Origin: Qipengyuania flava
GTDB taxonomy: Bacteria; Pseudomonadota; Alphaproteobacteria; Sphingomonadales; Sphingomonadaceae
Length of the DNA stretch: 64,000 nt
Reading direction: 5' to 3'
Assembly: GCF_019448255.1 (NCBI RefSeq)
Contig: NZ_CP080410.1
Span: forward strand, 1,922,001 to 1,986,000
Shown one piece after another: positions 18,337-28,061 of this stretch (position 1 is its first letter; the number at the start of each line of letters is the position of its first letter). The notes under the pieces were generated by a model. It was not told where the DNA came from and searched no databases. It was given only the letters and a program-made list of their open reading frames with translations. Position numbers and translations under genes: made by a program.

Positions 18337-19071
18337 ATGCAATGCTCACTAACGCCGGGCTTGGGGGTTTTGTTGCCGGGGGACGCAGAAATTTCCGCAA
18401 AGCACGCAGGCGCCGGGCATCGCGAGCGGCTCCGGCAACGCCTTCTGGGCGGCGGCGCGGAGGCTCTTGCCGATTATGAATTGCTGGAATTCCTGCTGTA
18501 TGCGGCCAAGCGTCAGGGCGACACCAAGCCGCTGGCCAAGGCGCTGATCGCCCATTTCGGATCGCTATCGGCCGTCCTCGCCGCCGATCCGCAGGCCCTC
18601 CAGCAGGTCAAAGGCTTGGGCGAAGCGAGCGCGGCGGCACTGTTCGCGGTCAATCTCGCCGCCCGCAGGATGGCGCGCGGCGCGGTGCAGGACAAACCGG
18701 TGCTGGGTAGCTGGCAGGCGCTGCTCGATTATCTCGCGATCGACATGGCGCATCTCAACCACGAGCGTGTGCGCGTGCTTTACCTCAACACCCAGAATCG
18801 CCTGATCCTCGACCACTTGCTGGGCGAAGGATCGATCGACGAGGCAGCCATCCATCCGCGCGAGGTAATCCGCAAGGCCTTCGACGTGGGCGCAACCGCG
18901 CTGATCCTCGTTCACAACCACCCGAGCGGAAATCCGGAGCCGAGCCGGGCCGATATCGCAATTACCGGCCGGATTGCCGAAGCCGGGCGCTTGCTGGGCG
19001 TGACGGTGCACGATCATGTGATCGTCGGACGCGACGGGCATGTCTCGCTGCGCGCAAAAGGGCTGATCTGA
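18337..19071 (+). CDS. radC: RadC family JAB/MPN domain protein
   Basis: 244 residues from the ATG at 18337, chosen because GGAAAGG stands just before it. N-terminal helix-hairpin-helix region (LLEFLLYAAKRQGDTKPLAK, LQQVKGLGEASAAAL). The C-terminal JAMM metal site is LVHNHPSGNPEPSRAD with an upstream glutamate. Despite the name, a repair role for RadC is not supported experimentally, and the substrate is unknown. It diverges from ydbH with only 27 bases between and meets the next gene tail to tail. Confidence 0.9.
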   Translation: MQCSLTPGLGVLLPGDAEISAKHAGAGHRERLRQRLLGGGAEALADYELLEFLLYAAKRQGDTKPLAKALIAHFGSLSAVLAADPQALQQVKGLGEASAAALFAVNLAARRMARGAVQDKPVLGSWQALLDYLAIDMAHLNHERVRVLYLNTQNRLILDHLLGEGSIDEAAIHPREVIRKAFDVGATALILVHNHPSGNPEPSRADIAITGRIAEAGRLLGVTVHDHVIVGRDGHVSLRAKGLI

Positions 19072-21849
19072 TCAGTCCGGCACGAGGCCGTAGCTCTTGT
19101 AGAGATGATCGATGTCGGGGCTGATCCGGCGCGCCTTCACCAAGTCCTCGCGACCGCCGCGATCGCCATCCTCAAGCCGGATGAGACCGCGCAGGAACAG
19201 GCTCGCCGCCTGTCCAGGTTCCTGCGCCAGCGCGGCTTCGAGGTCCTTCATCGCATCATCCTTGCGGCCGAGGCGATAGAAGGCCAGCGCGCGGCTATCG
19301 AGCACGCCTGCCGAATTGCCCGAGACTGCAACCGCCCGGTCGCAAACCTCTTCGGCAAGCTCGACCTGGTAGTTCCAGATGCCCGCCGTCCAGCACTGCG
19401 AATTGAGCAAGGCCGCTTCGTCGGGGCGCTCGTCGAGGGCAACCTGGAGCCGGTCCCAGGCCTCCGGTTCGCGCCCGGCATGGCCGGAGAGCTCCGACCA
19501 GACGATCTCGGCGTCGAGGCCCTCGTCCCCGGACAGGCCCAACTGGTCGATGAGCTCAAGTGCCTCGTCCGCGCGCCCGGCCTTCGACAATTGCTTGGCA
19601 AGGTGCGAGGCGTAGGCGATATCGCCCTGCAGGTCGAAAGCGGTCTGCGCGTCGGCCAGCGCCTCCTCGTAGCGGCCAAGCGCGTTGTAGGCTTCGCTGC
19701 GCAGGCGGTACATCTGCGGGGTGGCTTCCAGATCGATCGCGCGGTCGAAATCAGCAATGGCCTCCTCGAAGTCGCGTCGCAGTGTGTAGAAGCCCGCGCG
19801 CAGGCTGTAGAAGCTCGCCACATCGTCACGCATCGCGATGAGCGAGGTTGCCGCGTCGATATGCGGCTGCAGCTTGCGGCGGATGACCCGGTCATCGAGG
19901 TCCCAATAGCGTTGCGGGTTTTCCAGCCGCAGCACCGGGTCGCCGCTGGCAATGCGGCGGATGGCGCGGCGCCCCTCACCCAGCTCCGAAACCGGAATTT
20001 CGGTCGGGATATAGGAGGTTGAATCCGAAATCTCGAAACGATCGGCGGTGAGTTTCGTCTTGCGCGAGAAACGCACGGCAGCGGCGACTTCGTCCAGTTC
20101 GGCAAGCCCGGTCAGCTGCACGCTGTCCGCGCCTTCAGGCAGAGTGTAGATCCAGCGTTCCTGCATCGTCAGCGGTCCGCCGGTGCGATAGGGAATGTCG
20201 CGCCAAATCGAGCGCGCCCGGTCGGGCTTGAAGCTCCAGTTGGTGGTCGCTCCGGGAACCTGGTGGCTGGCCATGCCGCGTTCGAAGCCGAATTGTTCGA
20301 AGGTCATGCCCTCGGCAATCAGCCGCGCAACGCCGGCGTCATCGTCGTAGGTAATCTGGGCATCGTAGACGAAGCCGCCCAGCACCTCTTCAAGATATTT
20401 TGTTGCTACGCCGATCAGGGTCGCACGATCCTGCTGGGCCGCCTGCGCGCGCAGCCGCGAGCCCATGATGCCGCGCAGCTCCACATCAGCTTCATAAAGC
20501 ACCGGCAGGTCGACGCCTGCCGACATGTCGTAGGTGACGCGGATCGAGCGGTCCGGGGCCGTGGGCCAGCGCTGGGTGACGGGAATGAGCTCGCTCCCCG
20601 CCTCGCGGAGGGGAAGCGCCCAGGCGAAGTCCGGCACTTCGGAGATCGTATCGAGGCGCGTGCCCGAACTGGTCCCGTCGAGCCAGTATTCGGTATCGCC
20701 GATCACCGCACGCACGACCATGTGGTCGAAGGCGCCGGGAAGCGGCTGCGAAATCGCCACCGAATCGCCATTGGTCGTGTCGACCAGCACGGCTTCGGCT
20801 ACGATGTCCATCTCGCGCAGCATGGCGAGCAGCAGCAGGCTCTTGGCCTTGCAATCGCCGTAGCGCTTGGACCAAGTCTCGGCCGGCGACTGGGGCAGGT
20901 AATTGCCGCCGTCCATGCCGTTCAAAAGATAGCTGACCTCGTCCTGCACCAGCCGCAGTGCAAGCGCGGCGCGCTCGAGCGGGTCATTGGTCGCAGCGCG
21001 TATCCGCTCGACCTGCTGGTGCACCGGATCGCCCGCCGCGATCGCGCCTTCGGTCCCGAAATGCGCGCCCATCGTGCGCGAGACTTCGGGCCAATCCGCA
21101 AAACTGCCGACCTGGAGCTGCGGGGAGACGCGGTACCGGCCCGGCGCGTCGTCGGGCATCTTGGCCGGCTGCTCGACCGGCAAGTCGAAGGAGAGGACCG
21201 TAAAACCGCCGCGCTCTTCCACCTCGGGCTGCGCGACATCGCCAAGCGTGCGCCACTCCATGGGGCGCTCCGTCGGCCAGGACATCAGCAGGCGGCCAAG
21301 GCCCACCTGCGTTGGCTTGGCAAGCACTGCCTCGGTGGCCTGCATCTCGCCCGATAGCGCCTGGTCACGCTGGCTGGTCGAGCTGGTGACGCGCAGGATA
21401 TCGCCGACCTTGAGGCCGGGTATGGCAAAAACGGCGGTCAGCGCCCCGTCGACCGATCGCTGCTCCAGCTCGCGTTCGCGGCGCAGGATTTCAGGCCGCA
21501 ATCCGTCGGCGATCAGGTCGATCACCGCTCCATCGCGCAGGATGTGGAGCCGGTGGATTGCAAGGTCGCCCTTGTCGGGCATCCAGACGAATTGCAGCGT
21601 CCCGAGTTCCTGCAGCGCCTCGGTCGTGGAAATCCGATAGCCGATATCGGTGTAACGCGAGACCACCCCATCCTCGAGCCGCACCTGGCGATCGTAGAGC
21701 GGCACATCGTCACGGGTCTGGAACGCCGCTTCGGCATCGACCGCTTCGACCCAGCCGGGGCTATCGACAAAACGGACCTCGTCACCGGCGATGGCCGGTG
21801 CGGACAAAACAACTAGCGGCGCGGCGGCCAGCGCGAAGCGGTGCATCAA
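19072..21849 (-). CDS. Secreted DUF3857/transglutaminase-like protein with TPR repeats
   Basis: 925 residues. The signal peptide is at 1-22 (HRFALAAAPLVVLSAPAIAGDE). A DUF3857 domain occupies about 45-215. A transglutaminase-like core follows at about 280-390, with the Cys-His-Asp triad seen in RYGDCKAKSLLLL, GAFDHMVVRA and YWLDGTSSG. A beta-rich segment and several TPR repeats make up about 680-910 (YSLRAGFYTLRRDFEEAIADF, YNALGRYEEALADAQ, DEALELIDQLGLS). Cysteine and histidine are intact, so peptidase or cross-linking activity is possible. Substrate unknown; probably periplasmic. A single gene. Confidence 0.85.
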   Translation of the reverse strand: MMHRFALAAAPLVVLSAPAIAGDEVRFVDSPGWVEAVDAEAAFQTRDDVPLYDRQVRLEDGVVSRYTDIGYRISTTEALQELGTLQFVWMPDKGDLAIHRLHILRDGAVIDLIADGLRPEILRRERELEQRSVDGALTAVFAIPGLKVGDILRVTSSTSQRDQALSGEMQATEAVLAKPTQVGLGRLLMSWPTERPMEWRTLGDVAQPEVEERGGFTVLSFDLPVEQPAKMPDDAPGRYRVSPQLQVGSFADWPEVSRTMGAHFGTEGAIAAGDPVHQQVERIRAATNDPLERAALALRLVQDEVSYLLNGMDGGNYLPQSPAETWSKRYGDCKAKSLLLLAMLREMDIVAEAVLVDTTNGDSVAISQPLPGAFDHMVVRAVIGDTEYWLDGTSSGTRLDTISEVPDFAWALPLREAGSELIPVTQRWPTAPDRSIRVTYDMSAGVDLPVLYEADVELRGIMGSRLRAQAAQQDRATLIGVATKYLEEVLGGFVYDAQITYDDDAGVARLIAEGMTFEQFGFERGMASHQVPGATTNWSFKPDRARSIWRDIPYRTGGPLTMQERWIYTLPEGADSVQLTGLAELDEVAAAVRFSRKTKLTADRFEISDSTSYIPTEIPVSELGEGRRAIRRIASGDPVLRLENPQRYWDLDDRVIRRKLQPHIDAATSLIAMRDDVASFYSLRAGFYTLRRDFEEAIADFDRAIDLEATPQMYRLRSEAYNALGRYEEALADAQTAFDLQGDIAYASHLAKQLSKAGRADEALELIDQLGLSGDEGLDAEIVWSELSGHAGREPEAWDRLQVALDERPDEAALLNSQCWTAGIWNYQVELAEEVCDRAVAVSGNSAGVLDSRALAFYRLGRKDDAMKDLEAALAQEPGQAASLFLRGLIRLEDGDRGGREDLVKARRISPDIDHLYKSYGLVPD

Positions 21850-22053
21850 CTCCCCCGAAATACCCTCTCACCGGCAAGCCTATGACGCATATTATGATTT
21901 GCCAACATGGCCGAGGCGAAAGCTTCGCGATTTTGTCACGGGAAGGGCTATCAAAAGACGGGCCAAACACCCCGACACGCCTTGCCATCGCGGGCCGCTG
22001 CGCCTAGCCGCGCCCTGTCCCGAATCCCGCCACGACCAGCCCGGAGTTCTTAC

Positions 22054-23364
22054 ATGGTCCCCCGCTACGCCCGCCCCGACATGACCGCCCTTTGGGAGCC
22101 GGAAGCCAAGTACCGCATCTGGTTCGAAATCGAAGCGCATGCGACAGAGAAGCTCGGCGAGCTGGGCGTGGTGCCGGAAAGCGCGGCCAAAGCGCTGTGG
22201 GACTGGTGGGCGACGAACCCCAAGATCGACGTCGAGGCCATTGACGCCATCGAGGCGGTGACCAAGCATGATGTGATCGCCTTCCTTACCTGGGTGGCCG
22301 AAAATGTCGGCGACGAAGCGCGCTTCATGCACCAGGGCATGACCAGCTCCGACGTGCTCGACACCACGCTGGCGGTCCAGCTCGCCCGATCGGCCGATAT
22401 CCTGCTGGCCGATCTCGACGCGCTGCTGGAAGCGATTAAGCGCCGCGCCGAAGAGCACAAATACACCCCGACTATCGGCCGCAGCCACGGCATCCATGCC
22501 GAGCCCGTCACTTTCGGCCTCAAGCTCGCCCAGGCCTATGCCGAATTCGACCGCTGCAAGACCCGCCTGATCGCCGCGCGCGAGGAAATCGCCACCTGCG
22601 CGATCAGCGGCGCTGTCGGCACTTTCGCCAATATCGACCCGCAGGTGGAAGAGCATGTTGCCGAGAAGCTCGGCCTCTCGATCGAACCGGTGTCGACGCA
22701 GGTCATCCCGCGCGATCGCCACGCCATGTTCTTCTCGACCCTGGCAGTCATCGCCGGCTCGATCGAACGCGTCGCCGTCGAGGTCCGCCACCTGCAGCGC
22801 ACCGAAGTGCTCGAGGCTGAAGAATACTTCTCGCCCGGCCAGAAGGGCTCGAGCGCGATGCCGCACAAGCGCAACCCGATCCTGACCGAAAACCTCACCG
22901 GCCAGGCGCGCATGATCCGCGCCTACGCCCTGCCCGCGCTTGAAAACGTAGCCCTGTGGCACGAGCGCGATATCTCGCATTCCTCGGTCGAGCGCTTTAT
23001 CGGGCCCGACGCCTGCATCACGCTCGACTTCGCGCTGGCCCGCCTCACCGGCGTGATCGACAAGCTGCTGGTCTATCCCGACCGCATGCAGGCCAACATG
23101 GATCGCATGGGCGGCCTCATCCATTCGCAGCGCGTGCTGCTGGCGCTCACCCAGAACGGCGTGAGCCGCGAGGACGCGTATCGCCTTGTCCAGCGCAACG
23201 CGATGAAGGTGTGGGAATCGGACGGCAAGCTCATGCTGCTCGACCTGTTGAAGCAGGACGAGGAAGTGACCGCCGCGCTCAGCGCCGAACAGCTCGAAGA
23301 GAAATTCGACCTCGAATACCACTTCAAGCATGTCGACACGATCTTCGCGCGGGTGTTCGGCTAG
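22054..23364 (+). CDS. purB: Adenylosuccinate lyase
   Basis: 436 residues from the ATG at 22054. Belongs to the fumarase/aspartase superfamily; the signature loop is [17 protein letters not shown], with catalytic histidine regions [10 protein letters not shown] and [15 protein letters not shown]. It cleaves SAICAR and adenylosuccinate, releasing fumarate, in purine synthesis. This is the shorter, B. subtilis-like form rather than the 456-residue E. coli type. The 204-base divergent gap upstream should hold its promoter. Confidence 0.97.
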   Translation: MVPRYARPDMTALWEPEAKYRIWFEIEAHATEKLGELGVVPESAAKALWDWWATNPKIDVEAIDAIEAVTKHDVIAFLTWVAENVGDEARFMHQGMTSSDVLDTTLAVQLARSADILLADLDALLEAIKRRAEEHKYTPTIGRSHGIHAEPVTFGLKLAQAYAEFDRCKTRLIAAREEIATCAISGAVGTFANIDPQVEEHVAEKLGLSIEPVSTQVIPRDRHAMFFSTLAVIAGSIERVAVEVRHLQRTEVLEAEEYFSPGQKGSSAMPHKRNPILTENLTGQARMIRAYALPALENVALWHERDISHSSVERFIGPDACITLDFALARLTGVIDKLLVYPDRMQANMDRMGGLIHSQRVLLALTQNGVSREDAYRLVQRNAMKVWESDGKLMLLDLLKQDEEVTAALSAEQLEEKFDLEYHFKHVDTIFARVFG

Positions 23365-23423
23365 ACGCGCGCGCCTGCGCCGCCTAGCATCGCGCCAAAG
23401 GATACAAAGGGGGAGCCTTCCAT

Positions 23424-23780
23424 ATGCAGATCGTGCGCACCATCGTCTGGGTCCTGCTGCTGTTTTCGCTGCTGGCCTTCAGCTTCTTTAACTGGAAGCC
23501 GGTCGAAGTGCAGATCTGGTCCAACCTCGTGCTGGAAACCAAGCTGCCCGCGCTGGTGATCATCTCCTTCCTGCTCGGCCTCGTACCGATGTGGCTGCTC
23601 CACCGGGCAAGCAAGTGGCGCGCGAGCCGGCGCATCAACGCGCTTGAAGCGGCGACCACGCGCCTTGCGACCCCCTCACCCACCCCTGCCCCGACGGCCG
23701 AAGCAGCCTCTTCGCCCAAGAAGGACCTGCCGCCCGAGCCCGCCAACCCGATCGATCCGGAACCTACGAAACCCGCATGA
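23424..23780 (+). CDS. lapA: LapA domain (DUF1049) membrane protein
   Basis: 118 residues. Two membrane helices (IVWVLLLFSLLAFSFFNW, about 5-23; LPALVIISFLLGLVPMWLL, about 42-62) separated by KPVEVQIWSNLVL, the LapA layout. The C-terminus is a Pro/Ala-rich tail (from about residue 80). In E. coli LapA helps control LPS assembly; sphingomonads largely lack classical LPS, so the role may differ. Its stop overlaps the pyrF start by four bases. Confidence 0.8.
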   Translation: MQIVRTIVWVLLLFSLLAFSFFNWKPVEVQIWSNLVLETKLPALVIISFLLGLVPMWLLHRASKWRASRRINALEAATTRLATPSPTPAPTAEAASSPKKDLPPEPANPIDPEPTKPA

Positions 23781-24451
23781 GCAACCCGATCTACCTCGCC
23801 CTCGACGTCCCGCACCTGCGCGACGGCCTTGACCTCGCCAAGAAGGTCAAGGGACATGTCGGCGGCATCAAGCTGGGGCTGGAGTTCTTCTGTGCTCACG
23901 GCGCGCACGGGGTACACATGATCGGCCAGCTCGGCCTGCCGATCTTCCTCGACCTCAAGCTCTACGACATTCCCAACACCGTCGCCGGCGCGATGCAGGC
24001 GATCCATGTGCTCGAACCCAGCATCGTGACCGTCCATGCGAGCGGCGGGCGCGCCATGCTCGAAGACGCAAAGGCTGCGGCGGGAGAGAACACCAAGGTG
24101 GTCGGCGTGACCATGCTCACCAGCATGGACGACCGCGATCTCCAGCGCACCGGCATCGAAGGCAGCTCGCACGATCACGTCATGCGGCTGGCCGATCTTG
24201 CGCATGACGCGGGGCTCGACGGGATTGTCTGCTCGGGCCAGGAGATCAAGGCCGTCCACGACCAGTGGAAGGACGGCTATTTCGTCGTTCCAGGCTTGCG
24301 CCCCGCCGGCAGCGCGGTGGGCGACCAGAAACGCGTCGTCACGCCCCGACAGGCGCGCGACGACGGGGCCAGCGTGCTCGTGATCGGCCGGCCGATCAGC
24401 CGCGCCGACGATCCCGCCCAAGCCGCCCGCGATATCGAGGCGACGCTTTAA
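23777..24451 (+). CDS. pyrF: Orotidine 5'-phosphate decarboxylase
   Basis: 224 residues, normal for the TIM-barrel enzyme. The catalytic tetrad motif is FLDLKLYDIPNTV (Asp-Lys-x-x-Asp), and the phosphate-binding end is VVTPRQARDDGASVLVIGRPI. It makes UMP from OMP, the last de novo pyrimidine step. Start ATG overlaps the lapA stop; trpF follows after 12 bases. Confidence 0.96.
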   Translation: MSNPIYLALDVPHLRDGLDLAKKVKGHVGGIKLGLEFFCAHGAHGVHMIGQLGLPIFLDLKLYDIPNTVAGAMQAIHVLEPSIVTVHASGGRAMLEDAKAAAGENTKVVGVTMLTSMDDRDLQRTGIEGSSHDHVMRLADLAHDAGLDGIVCSGQEIKAVHDQWKDGYFVVPGLRPAGSAVGDQKRVVTPRQARDDGASVLVIGRPISRADDPAQAARDIEATL

Positions 24452-24463
24452 AGCTCCTTTCTG

Positions 24464-25102
24464 ATGCCGGTAGCCATCAAGATTTGCGGGATTTCGACGC
24501 CGGAGACGCTCGACGCCGTGCTCGAGGCGCGAGCGGATTATGTCGGGCTGAATTTTTTCCCGCCCAGCCCGCGCCATGTCGATCTCGGTGTAGCCCGCGC
24601 CCTGGCCGACCGCTCTGGTGGGCGGATCACCCGGGTCGGGGTATTCGTCGATCCCGATGACAGCCTGCTGTCCGCCGCCGTCGAAGCCGCCCGCCTCAAT
24701 GCGATTCAGCTCCATGCGGAAGAAAGCCCGCAGCGCTGCGCCGATGTGAAGGCGCGCTTCGGCCTCCCCGTTTGGAAGGTCATCCCGGTCAGCACCGCAG
24801 AAGATGTGGCGCGCGCCGCCCAATACCGCGAGGTCGCCGATTTCATCCTGTTCGATGCGAAGACCCCGAAGGACGCCGCCATGCCCGGCGGCATGGGCCT
24901 GCGCTTCGACTGGTCGCTGCTTTCGGGCAGCCCCACCCCCCTGCCCTGGGGCCTGGCGGGCGGCCTGTCGCGTGCCAATGTGGCGGAGGCTATAGCTGCG
25001 ACCGGCGCGCCGATGGTCGATGTGTCCTCGGGTGTCGAGAGCGGTCCCGGCGTCAAGGATTCCGCTGCAATCGCGGCCTTTTGCGCCGCCGTCCGCGCAT
25101 AG
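24464..25102 (+). CDS. trpF: Phosphoribosylanthranilate isomerase
   Basis: 212 residues. Starts with VAIKICGISTPETLDAV (general base cysteine at CG) and carries the general acid aspartate in LFDAKTP plus PWGLAGGLSRANV and VDVSSGVESGPGVKD (phosphate site). It performs an Amadori rearrangement in tryptophan synthesis. In sphingomonads trpF and trpB are usually close neighbours; here a reverse-strand barrel gene separates them. A hairpin lies directly after the stop. Confidence 0.95.
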   Translation: MPVAIKICGISTPETLDAVLEARADYVGLNFFPPSPRHVDLGVARALADRSGGRITRVGVFVDPDDSLLSAAVEAARLNAIQLHAEESPQRCADVKARFGLPVWKVIPVSTAEDVARAAQYREVADFILFDAKTPKDAAMPGGMGLRFDWSLLSGSPTPLPWGLAGGLSRANVAEAIAATGAPMVDVSSGVESGPGVKDSAAIAAFCAAVRA

Positions 25103-25133
25103 AAAAAGGGGCGATCCCGAAGGACCGCCCCCA
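25102..25133 (-). terminator. Bidirectional terminator between trpF and the outer-membrane gene
   Basis: On the minus strand GGGGGCGGTCC-TTC-GGGATCGCCCC is followed by TTTTT; the stem has a single mismatch. It terminates the outer-membrane gene, and the same hairpin lies immediately after the trpF stop on the plus strand. Confidence 0.85.
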
Positions 25134-25157
25134 AGCGTTTCAAGCGAAAGAGATCGC

Positions 25158-25601
25158 TTAAAAGCTCATGCCAACGCCGACGACGGCGGTGTTCACGTCG
25201 ACGAAGTCGAAGAAGCGGCGGTATTCGGCCTTCAGGTAGACGCGCTCGCCGACCTTGTGCTCGTAACCGGCGCCAGCGTGGAACGCGTCGCCATCGTTGA
25301 AGCTGTAACCTGCGGTGACGTAGAGCTTGCCGGCATCGCCGAGCTTCGCGCCGCCACGTGCGGTTGCGCCGAACACGACGTCGGTGCCGTCGGCGAGGAT
25401 CTTGTCGGCCGAAGCTTCGACGCCGATGAAGGCGCCGGTGCCGAGGTCGAAGTCGTAGCCAGCGGCGACGCCAGCGACGGCTTCTTCAACGCCGTTTGCC
25501 CAGGCGATACCGCCACGAGCTTCGACGCGAGCTTCGTTGGCCGAAGCCGGTGCGGCGACGGCGACAGTTGCAACTGCTGCGAACAGAGCAATCTTGCGCA
25601 T
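25158..25601 (-). CDS. Small outer-membrane beta-barrel protein
   Basis: 147 residues from the ATG at 25601, where a signal peptide starts (RKIALFAAVATVAVAAPASA, cleaved before NEARVE). The mature part alternates glycine/aromatic strands (VAAGYDFDLGTGAFIGVEAS, YSFNDGDAFHAGAGYEHKVG) and ends in F (VVGVGMSF). A terminal aromatic residue is the signal for outer-membrane insertion. It resembles the OmpW/OmpA-N-like 8-strand porin-fold proteins. Ligand unknown. It has its own terminator and leader hairpin, so it is a single gene inserted between trpF and trpB. Confidence 0.82.
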   Translation of the reverse strand: MRKIALFAAVATVAVAAPASANEARVEARGGIAWANGVEEAVAGVAAGYDFDLGTGAFIGVEASADKILADGTDVVFGATARGGAKLGDAGKLYVTAGYSFNDGDAFHAGAGYEHKVGERVYLKAEYRRFFDFVDVNTAVVGVGMSF

Positions 25602-25622
25602 TATGTTTTTTCCTTGTTGTCG

Positions 25623-25642
25623 CGCTCGCTTAAGTGCGAGCG
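25623..25642 (-). promoter_or_regulatory. Leader hairpin of the outer-membrane gene
   Basis: CGCTCGC-ACTTAA-GCGAGCG (minus strand) is a perfect seven-pair stem ending 21 bases upstream of the start codon, followed by an AAGGAAAA ribosome-binding region. Upstream, TATTAT and TATAAA hexamers (25668-25702) could be -10 boxes, but no good -35 is visible. The 272-base gap up to trpB holds no gene. Confidence 0.4.
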
Positions 25643-25873
25643 GGGCGCGGCATCTGGAGGCGGTTCCGCCATAATACAACAAGACGATGCACATTTATAC
25701 TCATCATGAAGATATTTGTTGCAGTCGAAGCACAGTATCCGTTGCGCGACTGACCAGATGATACTCCAGTTTGCGCTACGGCGTTCACGCTTTGCAGGAG
25801 TCAGAACGAATTTTGACCCTGCGACCAGAGCTTTCTGGACATCTTGTCCCGGCGATGCGAAGCGCGGCGGCGT

Positions 25874-27091
25874 ATGACTCAAGACGCCCCCAACTCCTTC
25901 CGCAACCAGCCCGATGAGCGCGGCCATTTTGGCGATTTCGGCGGACGCTATGTCGCCGAAACGCTGATGCCGCTGATCCTAGACCTGGAACGCGAATACC
26001 GCGCCGCGCAGGCCGATCCGGAATTCCAGCGCGAGTTCGACGATTTGCTCGAACACTATGTCGGTCGCCCCAGCCCGCTCTACTTCGCCGAGCGGCTGAC
26101 CGAGGCGCTCGGCGGCGCGCAGGTCTGGTTCAAGCGCGACGAGCTCAACCACACGGGCGCGCACAAGATCAACAATTGCATCGGGCAGATCCTGCTTGCC
26201 CGCCGTATGGGCAAGACGCGCATCATCGCTGAAACCGGTGCGGGCCAGCACGGTGTCGCCACCGCCACCGTCTGCGCGCGCTTCGGCCTGCCTTGCGTGA
26301 TCTACATGGGCGCCGAGGACGTGAAGCGGCAGTCGCCCAACGTCTTCCGCATGAAACTGCTCGGCGCCGAAGTCGTCCCCGTCACCAGCGGCGGCGCGAC
26401 ATTGAAGGACGCCATGAACGAGGGGCTGCGCGACTGGGTCGCGAACGTCCACGACACCTTCTACATCATCGGCACCGCGGCCGGCCCGCACCCCTATCCC
26501 GAGCTGGTCCGCGATTTCCAGAGCGTGATCGGCAAAGAAGCGCGCCAGCAGATGCAGGACCGCATCGGCCGCCTGCCCGACCTTCTGGTGGCGGCCATCG
26601 GCGGCGGTTCCAACGCACTCGGCCTGTTCCACCCCTTCCTCGACGATCCCGATGTGAAGATGCTCGGCGTCGAAGCGGCCGGCCACGGTCTCGATGGCGA
26701 CGAACACGCAGCGAGCCTGCTCGGCGGCGTTCCGGGCGTGCTCCACGGCAACAAGACCTACCTGCTGCAGGACGAGGACGGCCAGATCACCGAAGGCCAC
26801 TCGATCAGCGCCGGCCTCGACTATCCCGGCATCGGCCCCGAGCACGCCTGGCTGAAAGAGATGGAGCGTGTCGAATACACCGCCGTGACCGACGAGGAAG
26901 CGCTCGAAGCCTTTCAGCTCCTTTGCCGTACCGAGGGAATCATCCCCGCGCTGGAGCCGAGCCACGCTATCGCGGCGGTGGCGAAGATCGCCAAGGACAT
27001 GCCCAAGGACAGCGTAATCCTCGCCAACCTGTGCGGCCGAGGTGACAAGGACATCTTCACCGTCGCCGAGCGTCTTGGAGTGGAGATGTGA
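25874..27091 (+). CDS. trpB: Tryptophan synthase beta chain
   Basis: 405 residues from the ATG at 25874. The PLP lysine is in [14 protein letters not shown], the catalytic glutamate is in [13 protein letters not shown], and the phosphate loop is GGGSNALG. The C-terminal [13 protein letters not shown] closes the PLP site. It condenses indole and serine to tryptophan. The stop overlaps the next small gene (GTGA), starting the compact run trpB, small gene, trpA, accD, folC. Confidence 0.97.
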   Translation: MTQDAPNSFRNQPDERGHFGDFGGRYVAETLMPLILDLEREYRAAQADPEFQREFDDLLEHYVGRPSPLYFAERLTEALGGAQVWFKRDELNHTGAHKINNCIGQILLARRMGKTRIIAETGAGQHGVATATVCARFGLPCVIYMGAEDVKRQSPNVFRMKLLGAEVVPVTSGGATLKDAMNEGLRDWVANVHDTFYIIGTAAGPHPYPELVRDFQSVIGKEARQQMQDRIGRLPDLLVAAIGGGSNALGLFHPFLDDPDVKMLGVEAAGHGLDGDEHAASLLGGVPGVLHGNKTYLLQDEDGQITEGHSISAGLDYPGIGPEHAWLKEMERVEYTAVTDEEALEAFQLLCRTEGIIPALEPSHAIAAVAKIAKDMPKDSVILANLCGRGDKDIFTVAERLGVEM

Positions 27092-27273
27092 GCATCTCAG
27101 CCGGGCGCGCCGCCGTATTCTTCCTGATCGCCTTGCCGATCGGCTTCATCCTGACTGCGCTCGGTTTTGTGGTGACAGGCCGTGCGATCGACGCACCCGC
27201 CATGGCCCCTTGGGCTCTTTCAATCGCGCTCCTTGCGGGTGCCGTTGCAGCATTTCGGAAGTCCGCTGAATGA
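27088..27273 (+). CDS. 61-residue two-helix membrane protein between trpB and trpA
   Basis: Starts at a GTG inside the trpB stop and ends inside the trpA start, with a four-base overlap at each side. This is strong evidence that it is a real, co-translated gene. Two hydrophobic helices are seen ([21 protein letters not shown] and [17 protein letters not shown]) with a short basic tail. I do not recognise a family. It could modulate membrane association or simply ride in the operon. Confidence 0.7.
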   Translation: MSISAGRAAVFFLIALPIGFILTALGFVVTGRAIDAPAMAPWALSIALLAGAVAAFRKSAE

Positions 27274-28061
27274 CCCGCTTATCCAACGCATTTTCCAAGC
27301 CCCACCCCGCGCTCGTCTGCTTCCTTACCGCAGGCGATGGCGACACCGCGGCCAATCTCGACGCGCTGGTCGAGGGCGGCGCGGATGTGATCGAGCTCGG
27401 GATGCCCTTCACCGACCCCATGGCCGATGGCCCCGCGATTCAGGCGGCGAATCTTCGCAGTCTCGGCGCGGGGACCAAGACCGCCGACGCGCTGCGCATT
27501 GCGACCGATTTCCGCGCGCGACATCCAGAAGTGCCGCTGGTGCTGATGGGCTATGCCAACCCGATGGTCCGTCGCGGGCCCGAATGGTTCGCTGCCGCCG
27601 CGAAGGACGCGGGGGTCGACGGCGTGATCTGCGTCGACATTCCGCCCGAAGAAGACGATGCGCTTGGCCCGGCGCTGCGCGAGGCCGGAATTGCCCCGAT
27701 CCGCCTTGCCACGCCTACCACTGACGACAAGCGCCTGCCCGCGGTGATCGAGGGCAGCGAAGGCTTCCTCTACTACGTCGCGGTCGCCGGGATCACCGGC
27801 ATGCAGCAGGCGGCGATCGAATCGATCGAAGCGAACGTCACCCGTATCAAGAAGGCTACCGATATCCCTGTCGCCGTCGGATTCGGCGTCCGCACCCCCG
27901 AACAGGCGGGTGAAATCGCGCAGGTTGCCGATGGCGTGGTGGTGGGTTCCGCACTGATCGACATCGTGGCCGAACACGGCGCGAACGCCCCGGCAAAGCT
28001 GCGCGAGCTTACCGCAGGACTTGCCAAGGCGGTCCATTCGGCGGCAAAGGGCGCGGCATGA
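27270..28061 (+). CDS. trpA: Tryptophan synthase alpha chain
   Basis: 263 residues. The catalytic glutamate and aspartate are in [15 protein letters not shown], and the phosphate end is [15 protein letters not shown]. It cleaves indole-3-glycerol phosphate and channels indole to TrpB. Its start overlaps the 61-residue gene and its stop overlaps accD, so expression of tryptophan synthase and the acetyl-CoA carboxylase subunit is linked. Confidence 0.97.
   Translation: MTRLSNAFSKPHPALVCFLTAGDGDTAANLDALVEGGADVIELGMPFTDPMADGPAIQAANLRSLGAGTKTADALRIATDFRARHPEVPLVLMGYANPMVRRGPEWFAAAAKDAGVDGVICVDIPPEEDDALGPALREAGIAPIRLATPTTDDKRLPAVIEGSEGFLYYVAVAGITGMQQAAIESIEANVTRIKKATDIPVAVGFGVRTPEQAGEIAQVADGVVVGSALIDIVAEHGANAPAKLRELTAGLAKAVHSAAKGAA

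Noticed and set aside
20263..21357. A 364-codon frame antisense to the transglutaminase-like gene
   Set aside because: The sense gene has a signal peptide, catalytic triad and TPRs; the antisense product shows no domain.
21892..23331. A 479-codon frame antisense to purB
   Set aside because: purB motifs are complete; this is a codon-bias shadow.
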